Below are positions 1 through 11,058 of a stretch of DNA of 64,000 nucleotides, piece after piece. The DNA is from Salvator merianae (Eukaryota > Chordata > Lepidosauria > Squamata > Teiidae). The notes under the pieces were generated by a model. That model saw only the letters and a list, made by a program, of their open reading frames with translations. It ran no database searches and was not told the origin of the DNA. The number at the start of each line of letters is the position of its first letter. Position 1 is the stretch's first letter. Made by a program: the position numbers and the translations under genes. Location: positions 4,748,494-4,812,493 of the forward strand of contig QVOM02000115.1 in assembly GCA_003586115.2 (NCBI GenBank), written 5' to 3'.

Positions 1-152
1 TGAGGCAGACCCGTGTGATAGCTCATAAGCTTGTTAGTCTGCAGACAAATAATCCGTTTCAAGAGGAGAAAAGAGACTGTGTTAAGTAGTTGAAGCGGCA
101 TTGTTTAAAGTAAGGAATCCGGTGTTAGAAGGGAGAAAGAGCCTATCTGTTT

Positions 153-944
153 GTGGAAATGGCTGCCCATACTGCTCCGGTTTTACAGCAGCAATTTGAA
201 AAGCTGAATGACCGCAATTACCTCATCTGGTCAGAACGTATGAAAGCTGTTTTAATTACAGAGGATCTTTATGATGCTTGTCTCGCCTTACCAGCTGTTG
301 ATAGTGCTAATGAAAGGCAAAGAGACAGAAAAGCTCGAGCTACAATTATTCTTGGTCTAGAAAGCTCGCAGTTGATGGCTGTAAGACATCTAGAAAACGC
401 TAAAGAAGTTTGGGACACTCTACGGCAAACATATCAGCGTATTTCTGCTGGAAGCAAGATGCTGTTAACCAGAAAGTTATATAACCTAAAACTGAAACCA
501 GATGGCTGTTTAAATAGCCATATAAATGAAATGAGAATGATTTTTGCTGATTTAGCTGACAGAGGTCTGAAGTATGAAGAGGCTCACCGTGCTTACATAC
601 TATTGTCTTCATTACCTAAAACTTATGATGCAGTTGTAGACTCTTTTCAAGGAATTGATGAAGACAGATTAAATTTTTCCTTAGTAGTCACACGTTTACA
701 AGAGTGGACTGAGCAAAAGAGGCTAACACGACAAGAAGAGGTTGCGTCAGACAAGGCGGTAAACATAAAATCTGAACCTTTGAGTGCCTTGGCAGTGAAA
801 AAGTGCCACTTCTGTCATATGAAAGGACATCTTATTAAAGACTGTTGGAAACGCAAACAACAGGCATCCATTTCTCGTCAGAAAGAGAGCAGTAAGTGGT
901 ATGCTGACAATTATAATGCTTCTGATAAGCGACACAACAGTTAG
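153..944 (+). pseudogene. gag: Ty1/copia gag (263 residues, ends at in-frame TAG)
   Basis: Structural polyprotein of the retrotransposon, which would assemble the cytoplasmic virus-like particle. The N-terminal part (FEKLNDRNYLIWSERMK) is the typical copia gag start, where a loosely conserved NYxxW element precedes the UBN2-like helical region (about residues 15-190). Near residue 218 there is a CCHC zinc knuckle, CHFCHMKGHLIKDC, for RNA binding. The ATG at 153 is in a reasonable context and starts the family-typical N terminus. The frame closes with TAG at 942-944 and continues in the same frame into protease. Copia elements usually encode gag-pol as one frame, so the stop is either a readthrough stop or decay. 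Two later in-frame stops favour decay for the element as a whole. Confidence 0.85.
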
Positions 945-2820
945 ACTGCTTTGCTAATGGCAGTCAGTAAGAAGAATTCGGCCAATCCCGTGTGGTACGT
1001 GGACAGCGGAAGCTGTGAACATTTTTCATCCAGAAGGGACAATTTAACTGACATTCACCAGATTGAGGCGAGAGATGTAAAGTTAGCTGATGGACATACC
1101 TGCACCGTCCATGAAGCGGGAACCGCTTACATTCCTCAAATGAATGCTTCTATTAGTAATGTTATTATGGCTGACAATTTAAAGTATTCACTGTTGAGTG
1201 TGTCTAGACTCACAAGTGAAGGGTATAGAGTGCTCTTTCATGGGGAGGTTTGTCTAATTTCTGAAAATGGCAAACTATATGGAAAGGCAATTAAAGAAAA
1301 TGGTCTATACAGATTGATAGACATATCTGATAGTGAAGAAGATGCTATAAATTGTATTTCGAATAAACCTTTGCATAATTCTTGCATACATTATTACCAT
1401 AGAATTTTTGGACATTGTTCTTTCTCCAGAGTAAAACATATGGCTAAACTATCTAATATTGAAATTAAACCTTGTGATAAATATCTAGAATGTAGAGTTT
1501 GTGCAGAAACCAAGGTACAAGCTTTTCCTATAGCCAAATACAGTGATAGGAGATCAACGAAACCTTTTCAATTAGTCCATACAGATGTTGCTGGTCCATT
1601 CAGCCCAAGTCAGGGAGGCCATAAATGGATTATGGTAATTAGTGATGATTATAGCAGATTTACATACACATATTTACTTAAGTCAAAGGCTCAGGTGTAT
1701 GATAAAATGAAGGACTGGCTGAACATGATTTCTACCCAATTTGGTTGTACAGTGCAGAAGGTACAATCTGATAGAGGAGAAATGATGTCTAAGGCTATAG
1801 CAGATCTGTTTAGAACATGAGGCATTATACATAGAAAGACCGATCTGTACTGTTCAGCTGAAAATGGTGTAGCTGAACGACGAATTGGATTAATTCAAGA
1901 AATGTACAGGGCTATGTTATCTGATGCTAAAATACCACATTATTTCTGGGGAGAAGCAGTAGCTACTAGTACTTATGTTTTGAACCAAATATATTCTTCT
2001 ACTGTTGGTAAGACTCCATATTTTATGTTATATGGTAAGGAACCTGACGTAAAGCACATGAGGATCTTTGGCTCATATGCTCATGTACTGATACCTAGGG
2101 CACAAAGAAAAAAGAGAGACAAAATTTCACAGAGGTTACGTTTTGTTGGGTATGAAGAAAATACAAAGGGGTATCGTTTCTCTCTGAGTTATGGTAAAGT
2201 AGTGGTGTCAAGGAGTGCAAATTTTGAGATTCACTCAGATTAGGCTAATATACATGTTAATAGTGATGTTTTCTATTACATATGGGGAAAAGAAGGGACT
2301 GATGCTAACGTTACAGGTAGGAATGTGTCTGAATACAAAAGAAAGTGGGAAGATTATCGAAGTTCCACATCTTTTTCCAGTGCCACATCTCCCTCCTCTA
2401 GTAGCACAGAGACTGAGCCCAGCTCAGAAGATGAACCTTCTATTTCTTCTCAAGCTCAACCCACTACTGTAGATAAGAAAGAGTTAGTGCCAAGGAGATC
2501 TGAACGCACAACTAAAGGTATTCCTCCAGAAAGATTTCAGATTGGTCAAGTAAGTAATGTAGATAGTCAGGAGCAATGGTCTGAGCCAAATAATTACAAA
2601 GAGGTAATGACCAGACCAGAAGAAGAAAAACAAGAATGGATACAAGCTATGAAAAAGGAATTTGATTCTTTATTGAATCTGAATGTTTTTACTGAGGTGT
2701 CTGCAGACATAGATAAGAAACCCATAGGGTGCAGATGGGTATTTAAACGTAAAACATTACCTGATGGTAAATATTTATACAAAGCAAGGTTAGTAGCACA
2801 AGGATTTGCACAAAAATATA
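945..2820 (+). pseudogene. pol: Ty1/copia pol: protease, integrase and start of RT, with two further stops
   Basis: Same frame as gag. Protease signature WYVDSGSCEHF lies at about 990-1022. The integrase zinc-binding region (HRIFGHCS...CRVCAETK) is near 1400-1510. The catalytic core has HTDVAGPF (first Asp), a second Asp in VQSDRGEM, and the Glu in AENGVAERR. A TGA at 1818-1820 (probably from CGA) falls between the second Asp and the Glu, and a TAG at 2241-2243 lies after the integrase. RT begins near 2580 with the copia-type WIQAMKKEFDSL, GCRWVFKRK and KARLVAQGFAQK, and breaks off at about 2820, where the CR1 tail starts. The YxDD active site is absent from the window. The remaining stretches are well conserved, so the copy is not ancient, but it cannot make an intact polyprotein. 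Confidence 0.85.
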
Positions 2821-5713
2821 GAAACATAGAAACATAGAAACATAGAGTTGGAAGGGACCTCCTGGATCATCAAGTCCAACCCCCTGCTCAATGCAGGATT
2901 ACCTAAACCATCCCCGATAAATGGTCATCCAGTCTCCGCTTGAAGACCTCCATCGAAGGGGAACTCACCACCTCCTGCAGCAACCTATTCCACTGGTTGA
3001 TCGTCCTTACTGTCATAAATTTTTTTCTAACATCTAATCTGAATCTTTTCCCCTGCAGTTTCATCCCGTTGCTTCTAGTCCTTCCTTGTGCAAGTGAGAA
3101 CAGGTCTGATCCTTCTGCACTGTGACAGCCCTTTAGGTATTTGTAGACAGCTATCATGTCCCCTCTCAGTCTTCTTTTTTGTAGGCTAAACATTCCTAGT
3201 TCCTTTAACCGTTCCTCATAGGACATGGTTTGTAGACCATTCACCATCTTGGTAGCTCTCCTTTGAACCTGCTCCAGTTTGTAAGTGTCTTTTTTAAACT
3301 GGGGTGCCCAGAACTGGACACAGTACTCCAGATGAGGTCTGACCAAGGCAGAGTAGAGAGGGATAATAACTTCACGCGATCTGGACTCTATGCTTCTCTT
3401 AATACACCCCAGGATTGTGTTTGCCTTTTTTGCAGCTGCTTCGCACTGTTGACTCATGTTCAATCTATGATCTACTAGGACACCCAGGTCCTTTTCACAT
3501 GTGCTGCTGCTCAGCCGGATTCCTCCCATTCTATATGTGTTTTTTTCATTTTTCTTGCCCAGATGTAGTACCTTGCATTTTTCCTTGTTAAATACCATTC
3601 TATTAGTTGCAGCCCATTGTTCAAGTTTTTCTAAATCTTTTTGAATCCTCTCTCTCTCTCTTCTCTAGTGTTAGCAAACCCCCCTAGCTTTGTGTCATCA
3701 GCAAATTTGATCAGTTTCCCCTCAACTCCCTCATCCAGATCATTTATAAAAATGTTAAACATAACTGGGCCCAGCACAGAGCCTTGGGGTACACCGCTTG
3801 AGACTTTCTTCCAATTGGATGTGCAGCCATTTATAACCACTCTTTGAGTACGATCACTAAGCCAGTTATGAACCCACCTAACAGTTACCTTGTCAATCCC
3901 ATATTTGATCATTTTTTCAATGAGGATGGTATGAGATACTTTGTCAAATGCTTTGCTGAAGTCAAGATATACTATGTCTACGGCATTTCCCTGGTCAACC
4001 CATTCAGTGATTTTGTCATAGAATAAAATTAGATTAGTCTGACATGACTTGTTTGTTACAAACCCATGTTGACTACGGTTAATTACTGAATTCCCGTCCA
4101 GATGCTGGCATACATGTTGTTTAATACTTTGTTCAAAAATCTTTCCTGGTATTGAAGTCAGGCTAACAGGCCTGTAGTTCCCTGGGTCCGACTTCTTCCC
4201 TTTTTTGAAGATAGGGACAACGTTTGCCCTTCTCCAATCATCTGGGACTTCTCCTGTTCTCCATGAATTTTCAAAGATTACAGCAAGTGGTTCAGCAATA
4301 ACCCCTGCTAATTCCTTCAGTACCCTAGGATGTAATCCATCTGGACCTGGAAACTTAAATTCATTTAAATTAGCTAAGTATTCCCTTACCCTCTCTGTTT
4401 CGATTATGTGCTTTGATTCTCTTATTCCTTCACTAGCACAACGAAGGTCAGTCGCTGTTACGCTATCTTTCTTAGAGAAAACAGATACAAAATAGGAGTT
4501 CAGAAGCTCAGCCTTCTCAATATCATTTTTTATCAATTCACCATTTTCACTCTGTAAACATCCTATAGCCTCTTTAACTTTTCTTTTGCTTTTGACATAT
4601 CCCCAAAACCCTTTTTTATTGTTTTTAGTCTCTCTTGCAAGCCTCAATTCATTTCTAGCTTTAGCTTTTCTGATACTTGCCCTGCAGTTTGTGCAGACTA
4701 CATTATATTCTTCTTTAGATATATACCCCTCCTTCCATTTCTTGAACATTTCTTTTTTCCTCTTTAGCAAGTTTTTAAGTTTTGGGTTTATCCACCCTGG
4801 TCTCTTTAGATGCTTCCCGTTCTTCTTTCTTTGAGGAATTGTTAAAGACTGTGCTTCTAGTATTGCATTTCGCAAAGTATCCCATCCTTCTTGGACATGT
4901 CTATCCTTTAGTACATTCAACCATTTTATCCTTCCTACCCTCCTTCTGAGTCCATCAAAATCCGCCCGTCTGAAGTCCAACTTTGAAGTCTGAGTCCTCT
5001 CAGGCTTTCCTTCTCTTATTATCCAGAATTTAAGGATAGCATGGTCACTGCCTCCTAAGGTCCCAGAAACTCTGATTTCCTCAACCATTTCCTCTCTGTT
5101 GGTAAGAATTAGATCGAGGATAGCCAGTCCTCTTGTTTTCTCCTCCACCTTTTGGTAGATGAAGTTGTCAGCAAGAGAGGATAAGAACTTATTAGACTTG
5201 TGACTTTTGCCTGAGAGGGATTCCCAACAAATGTCTGGATAGTTAAAATCTCCCATAAGCACTATGTCATGCTTTCTTGAGAGTTTAGCCATCTGATCTA
5301 GAAAGAGAGCATCCATATCTTCTGTTTGTCCAGGGGGCCTGTAATAAACTCCTACAATGGTGTCCTTTCTGTTGTTCTCTCCTTGAATTCTTACCCAGAC
5401 AGATTCTACCGGGCTTCCATTCTCTGAAACCTGAATCTCTGAGGAGACAAATGCTTTTTTAACATACAGTGCAATACCCCCTACTCTTTTGTTAAGTCTG
5501 TTTCGCAAAAATAAGTTGTAGCCTTCGATATCCGTGTTCCATTCATGTGCGTTATCCCACCAGGTTTCCGTAATGCCTATGACATCATATTTATCTTCCT
5601 GTGTTAGGATCTCCAGTTCTCCTTTTTTATTTCTCATACTCTGTGCATTGGTGTAGAAGCATTTTAGTTTGTGACTGATACCTCTTACAAGCTTGACTCC
5701 TCCACTCTCCTTA
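2821..5713 (-). mobile_element. CR1 LINE, nearly full-length ORF2, inserted in the copia element
   Basis: A CR1-clade non-LTR retrotransposon on the - strand. Its 3' end at 2821-2845 carries short tandem (GAAACATA)n-type units, the place where CR1 normally has ATTCTATGAT-type repeats, followed by the conserved 3' UTR (GTTGGAAGGGACCTC on the + strand). The 5' end, at about 5713, lies just upstream of the ORF2 start ([17 protein letters not shown]). The + strand flank there is a telomere-like CTAACC repeat and then copia RNase H sequence. No target-site duplication was recognised. Confidence 0.9.
2903..5637 (-). pseudogene. CR1 ORF2 (endonuclease + reverse transcriptase), one frameshift
   Basis: The N-terminal APE-type endonuclease shows [22 protein letters not shown] and GGSDHAI. 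The RT domain has [14 protein letters not shown] (motif A, catalytic Asp), [11 protein letters not shown] (motif B) and FADDTK (motif C). The C-terminal region with [21 protein letters not shown] is typical for CR1. The frame is open from 5637 to 3631 (668 codons), then shifts to a second frame for the last 231 codons (3598-2903). The shift lies at the CT/AG dinucleotide run near 3645-3665 in a charged linker, suggesting repeat-length slippage. Apart from that, I see no stop in the frame. This protein would act in cis on its own RNA in target-primed reverse transcription. Confidence 0.88.
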
Positions 5714-5730
5714 CTAACCCTAACCCTAAC
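5714..5730. repeat. Short telomere-like (CTAACC)n at CR1/copia junction
   Basis: CTAACCCTAACCCTAAC, just under three units of the vertebrate telomere repeat, sits exactly between the 5' end of the CR1 and the resumed copia reading frame. It may be filler DNA from repair of the junction or may have been present by chance. It is far too short to act as a telomere. Confidence 0.7.
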
Positions 5731-5732
5731 TT

Positions 5733-5912
5733 ATAGAGCGAAAGTTTATTACACTGCCATATGTTGAATCTGAAAACAATCTTGCAGATATATTTACAAA
5801 ACCTTTGTCAAATGTAAAATTTGAACAATTTGTAGAAATGCTTGGTCTCTGCTTTGCATACAGAAGATTCCAGGTTCAGTTTTCAGCTTCTCCTAGAAAA
5901 AAGACCATGTAG
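5733..5912 (+). pseudogene. pol: Ty1/copia pol C terminus (end of RNase H)
   Basis: Sixty codons in frame, ending at TAG 5910-5912. They contain FITLPYVESENNLADIFTKPL, the conserved end of copia RNase H, where the ADxxTK motif is near-universal. This segment lies in the same orientation as the gag-pol start and is separated from it only by the CR1, so both belong to one element. An A-rich/purine stretch just before the stop (TAGAAAAAAGA) could be a degenerate polypurine tract. Confidence 0.85.
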
Positions 5913-7429
5913 ATAGCAGCTTGACTCAAGGATGTTTTAACCTTTATCTTTAAAGATAATAAACTTCTATTTTGCATGAATGATTATTTAGGAGGAACTC
6001 CTTTCGGATTATTTCAACCTTGTTGATTATTACAATAGGCATATGCGTTGTGTGAATGAGTGAACACAGGTTGATGGACAAGCTTGTAAGGTGAAAATTT
6101 TCGTTGTCCAGTGAGTATCTATGGATTTTCTGGTCAAGGGTTTGTGAATAACACCCACACAACTTAAATGAAGATTTATCCAGATCACAAAGATAGTACA
6201 GACTGATGTGCCAAAGATTTATGTACAGTACATACCTACTTTTCAGTTACAGTCCCGTAAGTCTTGAAGGCCTATATCAATTTCATTTATTTATATTTTG
6301 AGAGAGAAAAGTTTTAAGTCCTGAAGGCATATCACATTTTAGGAAATGTTATGAAATATCCCCTCTATATGTCCATAACAGGACTAAAAAAAAAAAAGAT
6401 GACTTAACAGCAAAATGAGATATAACAGGAAATTATTCTCCTAAACAAGACAGCTCCCTCATGCATACAGAGAATTCAAAGATGTAGCCATGTTAGAAAT
6501 TCAAAGACATTGCATTTTAGACTAGAACAGTAAGCAAAGGGACCTAGTAGCATCTTAGGCCGCGTTCCGACACGGCACTTAATCAGTTTACAGGCCGTCT
6601 TCAGTTCTCACTGGCCCGACATGATCTTGCCATTCCATAGTTTTTCTGGACTAAATTGGTGAAATCCGGACTACTTTGTATTCAGATTTAATGAAGTCTC
6701 AAGCTGTTCCAGATCGCTAGCCCGTTTTACTTTGCGATGTGGGAATGAGGAAGGAGACTATTTGGGAGGGATCGTACTTTTGGGAGGGCGTGCAGAGGGA
6801 GGGATCCCCATTTCCTGCCGTCCAATGACCAACTTTGTTGTCACATTCTGCTGGGGGGCGGGTCCAGCAGGGATGAGTGGGCAGGGAGCACAGTACTTCC
6901 TCATTTCTAGGCAAGCAGACACACATGCGCGCGCAGGGACAAGTTGGATGGGAGGTTTTCTCTTTCCTGACAGGGAGTATATAGCGGAATTTGGCCTGGA
7001 GTCAGATCACTAGTTAAGCTCAGCTAGTAGTCAGATAGACAAATAAATCTAGAGACTAGATACTTTCATTTAATAAACTTTATTTACAGTTATCTACAGA
7101 GAGAGAAAAACTCTCTTACTCCTTCTACCTCATTAGTCAAACAAGTACTAACGGTCTTTCTTATACAGCACACACACAAGATATGAACATTCCAAATGAC
7201 GTCATCAACTGTCATCAACTGTCAGCTAGAGTTATGTCAGCTAGAGTTATCAACATCATAAATCTCTGTCTCAAGAAATGCTGACTCATTGTGACTCTTT
7301 GTTCCTGACTTAGTTAACTCTTTCAATACTTGACATCCCTTCTTCAGGAAAATAGGATCACAATTCTCAGTAAAAAAACGATGCTAATAAAAAAGGGATA
7401 AAAATACGTTAAATATAACCCTCCCCCTC
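5913..7429. other. Non-coding DYTN intron or flank, unassigned, with a possible MITE/LTR-like segment
   Basis: No gene or ORF with family resemblance was seen. From about 6550 to 7110 there is a GC-richer piece with TATATAGC at 6978-6985 and AATAAA at 7073-7078, so it could be an LTR fragment. The 17-bp string around that TATA is shared with 8043-8059, which instead suggests a dispersed DNA element. Near 7196-7255 there is a TGACGTCA palindrome followed by two small tandem duplications (CATCAACTGT and GTCAGCTAGAGTTAT). Confidence 0.4.
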
Positions 7430-7790
7430 TTTGGCCGGGCTACATTCAGAGGAAGCTAAGCATCAAAGGCCTGGGTAAAGAGATACATTTTAACTAGGTG
7501 CCCAAAATCATATAACTTTGGCATCTGGTGTACCTCCAGAGGAGGGCTGTTCCAAAACCTGAGGGCCACCACAGAAAAGACCATCTCACATGCCATCACC
7601 CCTCATGGCGGAGCTCCAGGAAGGGTCTTCCCTTCCGATCTAAATGGGAGGAGGTGCTCCTTCAGATATTTGGACCCATGCCATTTAGGGCTTTCTATGT
7701 CAACATCAACACCTTAAATTGGTAGCGAATAGATAACCGGTATAGATCTTTTAGGTATGATGTGTGTCCAGACAGAGACAGTGACAGATA
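7430..7790 (-). mobile_element. L2 LINE fragment (end of ORF2)
   Basis: The + strand text here (GGGCTGTTCCAAAACCTGAGG, GAGGTGCTCCTTCAG, CCATTTAGGG, CACCTTAAATTGG) parallels the - strand L2 copy at 42600-42960 (GGCTGTCCCACAACCTGGGG, GAGGCGCTCCTTCAGG, CCATTTAGGGTTTTATAGAC, ACTTTGAATTG) in the same order and spacing. It is therefore a diverged L2 fragment on the - strand. Confidence 0.75.
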
Positions 7791-8602
7791 ATTTTTTGAG
7801 TTCTAAAGAGAACTAGGGTGTCAATACCATTTATTGGTAGAAAGGAGGAGATAGATTGCCACACTGTGCAGAATCCTGAAATACTCAATTGCTTTGTGTT
7901 GCCCTCCAGTTTTCTTGACTACCAAACAGCTTTGTCTGGCACCCAATGAAATACTTTGCTGCACATGAAAGCCTACATGTATTTTTGTCATGAGTGGGAA
8001 ATGCTTAACGACCATCATAGTCAACATCTGAGGCCCCATCCAGACAGGGAATATATAGCACCATTATGTCTTTGCTGTGGTGGGATTGCCACTCCTATCT
8101 GTGGCAACCCAACTAAAGGCGCACTATATTGCCCCTAAATCCCGCTATAGCCTATTTTGGGAAAACCCAACTCTGATGGCAGGTTTTCCTGAAATAGGCC
8201 TATAACATACCGTGTGAAGGGAGCTGCCATCCTGGAAGTGCCCACCGTGTATATGCGGTGGTGGCAATCACACACTTCCAGGTATTTTGGGCCAGCAAAG
8301 TACCTGGCTGTGTGCAACACCAAAACATGCAAAGACAATGCTGCCCCCCATGCTGTCTAGCTAACCAGATGATAATTCTGGAGGGGCTTTAGCAAGATAT
8401 TTGGCCTGCACCTGGACCCAACCTGAAACTCTTCTCATTTGTAAGGGAGGATTGCTATGTGATATGTCAGAACCAGAAGGATTTCAAGAACCACGATTTC
8501 AAGTTTCATGATTTTTAAAGCTTTCCATGAAGTTATCAAGTTGAGGAGAGAGGAAGAGATTAAACTATATTTCATGTAATGTTTCTCTCTTTATTCTTGC
8601 AG

Positions 8603-8774
8603 TCCCTGCTCAATCCAGCCTTTCCATTCGAGACAGCCTGTATCACCGAATTTGTATCCTTCAGTCAATACTTTAGGTCAGAAGTTGAGCAGTCCTTTAA
8701 CTGCCAAAGTGTGTCAAATGCAGCAAATGCGAAGCAGGAGCCAACCACTAGATGAAGAAAATAAACTAGATCAG
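8603..8774 (+). CDS. DYTN: Probable dystrotelin (DYTN), internal exon 1 of 5 visible
   Basis: Splice acceptor TTATTCTTGCAG precedes and donor GTAATG follows. The exon takes one base from an upstream codon and is then open for 57 codons, ending on a codon boundary. It encodes a Ser/Pro/Gln-rich linker ending in QPLDEENKLDQ, leading into the coiled coil of the next exon. DYTN is a dystrophin-superfamily protein with EF-hand-like and ZZ regions at its N terminus and coiled coils after them; those N-terminal exons must lie left of this window. The assignment rests on the coiled coil of the next two exons (similar in pattern to the second dystrobrevin coiled coil) and on adjacency to FAM237A. A different coiled-coil gene is possible. 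A real host exon is near certain, because all five exons agree in phase. Confidence 0.65.
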
Positions 8775-9866
8775 GTAATGAGCAATAAACAATACTTTGT
8801 GAGCAGGAACAAATTCTGTCACTTTCTGAGCTACAGATGCTGCAAAGTTAATACAGTTCCAGAAGACATTTTAGGTAAAGATGGGCCATATAGATATTCG
8901 GTGTATGTGGGTGCTGTCTCTGTACTCTAGTGAAACAGGTGCTTTACGATATAGCTGAGATAAAATTTCCTCTATGACAGGTTTGGACACATTGTCTTTA
9001 GAGTATGTATGATGAGGCCATGAATTTGCAAAGGGACTCAAGGATGGCAAAAAAAATGCCACCCTTGAAGAGTCCCTGTTCCTTTTTTTGCACCAATATT
9101 CCTGTAAAGCTTTTTATGCAATTTTAATATATATTTCTGCATAAATACATATATTTGCATTTATGCAATTTGATAGACACCTTGGTATGTATGTATGAAT
9201 AATGAAAACAATTTTAAGGTTAAGTACAACTAGCAAATAAATAAGGTCTTTTGCGCAGCTTGGAATGGTGAGGTTTCAGTTGAAACTGCACTTTTCCAAT
9301 GCAGACTCCTCTGCCCCACTATTGCCTTTGTACCTCTGCTTAGATCTGCTTAAAGATTAAGAAGGCTGATAGTGATGCAGTTACTGTTAAAAGAGTTTTA
9401 GGCATAGACTATGGGTCAACCTTGTAACTATAGCTTTGGAATTTAGCAATATGATAAGGTACAGAAAACTGTTTTGTATAATTTGAGCCACATTTGGAAT
9501 GCTGAAGACATGCTGAGGGCAGCCCTTCATCCTTTTCCCAGGCTATTCTCTCACCACCACCCCCTTAGGAAGAGAGAAACATGCAGGGGCAAAGGTTGGC
9601 TATCCATAATAGTTTAGTAATTTGATGGCAGAGGAGGAAGCATTTTAAATTGTGCCATTTCAAGGGGCCTAGAATCCCTTTCAGTTATGCCCTGTAACTG
9701 AAAACTTTACCTGTTGGGAAAGATTGCCATTGTTGCTATCTCACCAAAAATAGTGTAGCAATGGAAAGAGCAGAAACAACACAGGGCCCTGTAATAACTT
9801 GAAGATAAAAAATTGTGTAAGCTTGCCTAGACTAAACTCCATCAGATGCACAATATGTTAATCTTA

Positions 9867-10297
9867 GGGCCTTTCTGCACTGAAAGACCATGATCTAAAA
9901 CAATGGATCTGGACCAGCAAGGCCTGCTGGTTTGGACCATGGCCAGACGTGGTCTGGAACAGTGCTGTCTGCATGCTGACACTGCTATAGACTGGGCCCC
10001 ACTGGCCCCAAAGCTCACATGAGCTTTGAGGCCAGCCTCTGAGGTCTCTGAAGGACTAAGAATCAATGTTTCTAGCCTTGGAGCTCCCAGGGAAACCATT
10101 TCAGTAGCGTGCTTTGGTGCACTGCTTAAATGGGTTGCCCCACTAGTCCAGAACATGGAAATGGGTCTTCTGCACACTTCTGTGTTCTGGACTAGGCTAC
10201 CCAGGTCCACTGGTAGACCTTGGTACTGAGGTATACTGGTGATCCAGATCAAGGGACCCTTGTTCTGGATCATGCTTTGTCCTTTGCAGAGGGGACT
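9867..10297. mobile_element. Fold-back (inverted-repeat) non-autonomous DNA element
   Basis: The left end GGGCCTTTCTGCACTG continues through CCATGATCTAAAACAATGG. The reverse complement of the right end continues through CATGATCCAGAACAAGGG, so the two arms mirror each other over more than 60 bases. There is no coding potential. The left flank is TTA and the right TTG, compatible with a 3-bp duplication of the PIF/Harbinger type but not proof. Confidence 0.6.
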
Positions 10298-10302
10298 TGT
10301 AG

Positions 10303-10475
10303 TAGGGATGCACACAAACAATAACTGTGTGTTCAGTTCAGCATTAATGGCAAACAGGTTAATTGAACAAGTGATTGTTTGCATTCATTTCTGAACTTGT
10401 TTGAAAATAAAATATATATATTTTGTACATCGAAAAAGCCCTTTTCAAAGGCAAAAACACAGTAAACATGAAACA
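10303..10475 (-). mobile_element. Half of an AT-rich hAT-like element
   Basis: Starts TAGGGATGCACACAAACAAT, like the TAGGGATGTGCAC ends of the hAT-like elements at 27514 and 38970. The body (GTTAATTGAACAAGTGATTGTTTGCAT) is the reverse complement of the sequence near 57435-57475. Only one half is present. Confidence 0.6.
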
Positions 10476-10987
10476 AGACCAGTGAGACCACCAGGGCAAG
10501 GGACAAGATGAGTGAGCAAGTGGTAGTGACTGAAGGAGGGAAATGGCAGCTGTGGCTGGAGCAGGAAGCCTTTGGTGGAGGATAGGAAGGTGGCAGCCCT
10601 ACCCACAAACCATATTAAGTTTGAACATAGAATCAAGCAGATGAATTTGAAGCCCTTGGTACATCCATGCATCACTTCCTTGTGCCTGCTGGCTGAGCTG
10701 ATTGCCCCACGCTCTGACATCTCTGTGGTTTCCATGTATGAATGATCAAAGTTTGCTCTGCATGTGACAAAGTCTTGTGGAAAGCCTTAGTTAGCCACAG
10801 ATATAAGAAGATGCTCAGTGGCCTTGGTCCAGGGTCCACACCTACTTTAAATGGTTGTGTCTAGGCTGACCTTATCATACCAGCTGTCTAGTGAAATCCA
10901 ACCCTTCACCCATTTTCTCTTGTGCATCTGCTCTCTCTTATCACATTGCCATTGCTGGTGCTTTTGATCCCTTTCACTTTCCTACAG

Positions 10988-11058
10988 GCATTGGCTTGTC
11001 TTAAGGCAGAATTGGCTAAAACACAGGAATCCATCAAGGCTCTTAGTGGTGAGAAGAG
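10988..11058 (+). CDS. DYTN: Probable DYTN exon 2 visible: coiled-coil start
   Basis: Acceptor CTTTCCTACAG, donor GTGAGT. Enters in phase 0 and leaves after two bases of a codon. Encodes ALACLKAELAKTQESIKALS followed by GEK, a heptad-patterned helix. Together with the next exon it resembles the dystrobrevin helix in which a Leu-rich heptad run is followed by a conserved E/K-R-x-L-x-x-Q-L segment. In that family this region pairs with a partner coiled coil, as in dystrophin-dystrobrevin dimerisation. Confidence 0.65.

Larger units (their letters stand above)
1..5912 (+). mobile_element. Ty1/copia LTR retrotransposon, 5' LTR outside window, split by a CR1
   Basis: A single + strand reading frame from 153 to about 2820 carries, in order, a gag with a CCHC zinc knuckle, an aspartic protease (DSG), an integrase core and the beginning of a copia-type reverse transcriptase. 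After the CR1 insertion (2821-5713), the end of RNase H with the motif ADIFTKPL reappears at 5733-5912. The order PR-IN-RT-RH is diagnostic of Ty1/copia. The bulk of RT and of RNase H is missing, so the CR1 insertion or a linked event removed roughly a kilobase. Bases 1-152 are the 5' leader; I could not place a primer-binding site or an LTR end with confidence. No convincing 3' LTR copy is seen right after 5912. Confidence 0.85.

Noticed and set aside
5714..5730. True interstitial telomere or chromosome fusion point
   Set aside because: Fewer than three repeat units, at a transposon junction only.
9842..10384. 180-codon - strand frame
   Set aside because: Coincides with a fold-back element and part of a hAT element; no protein family resemblance.
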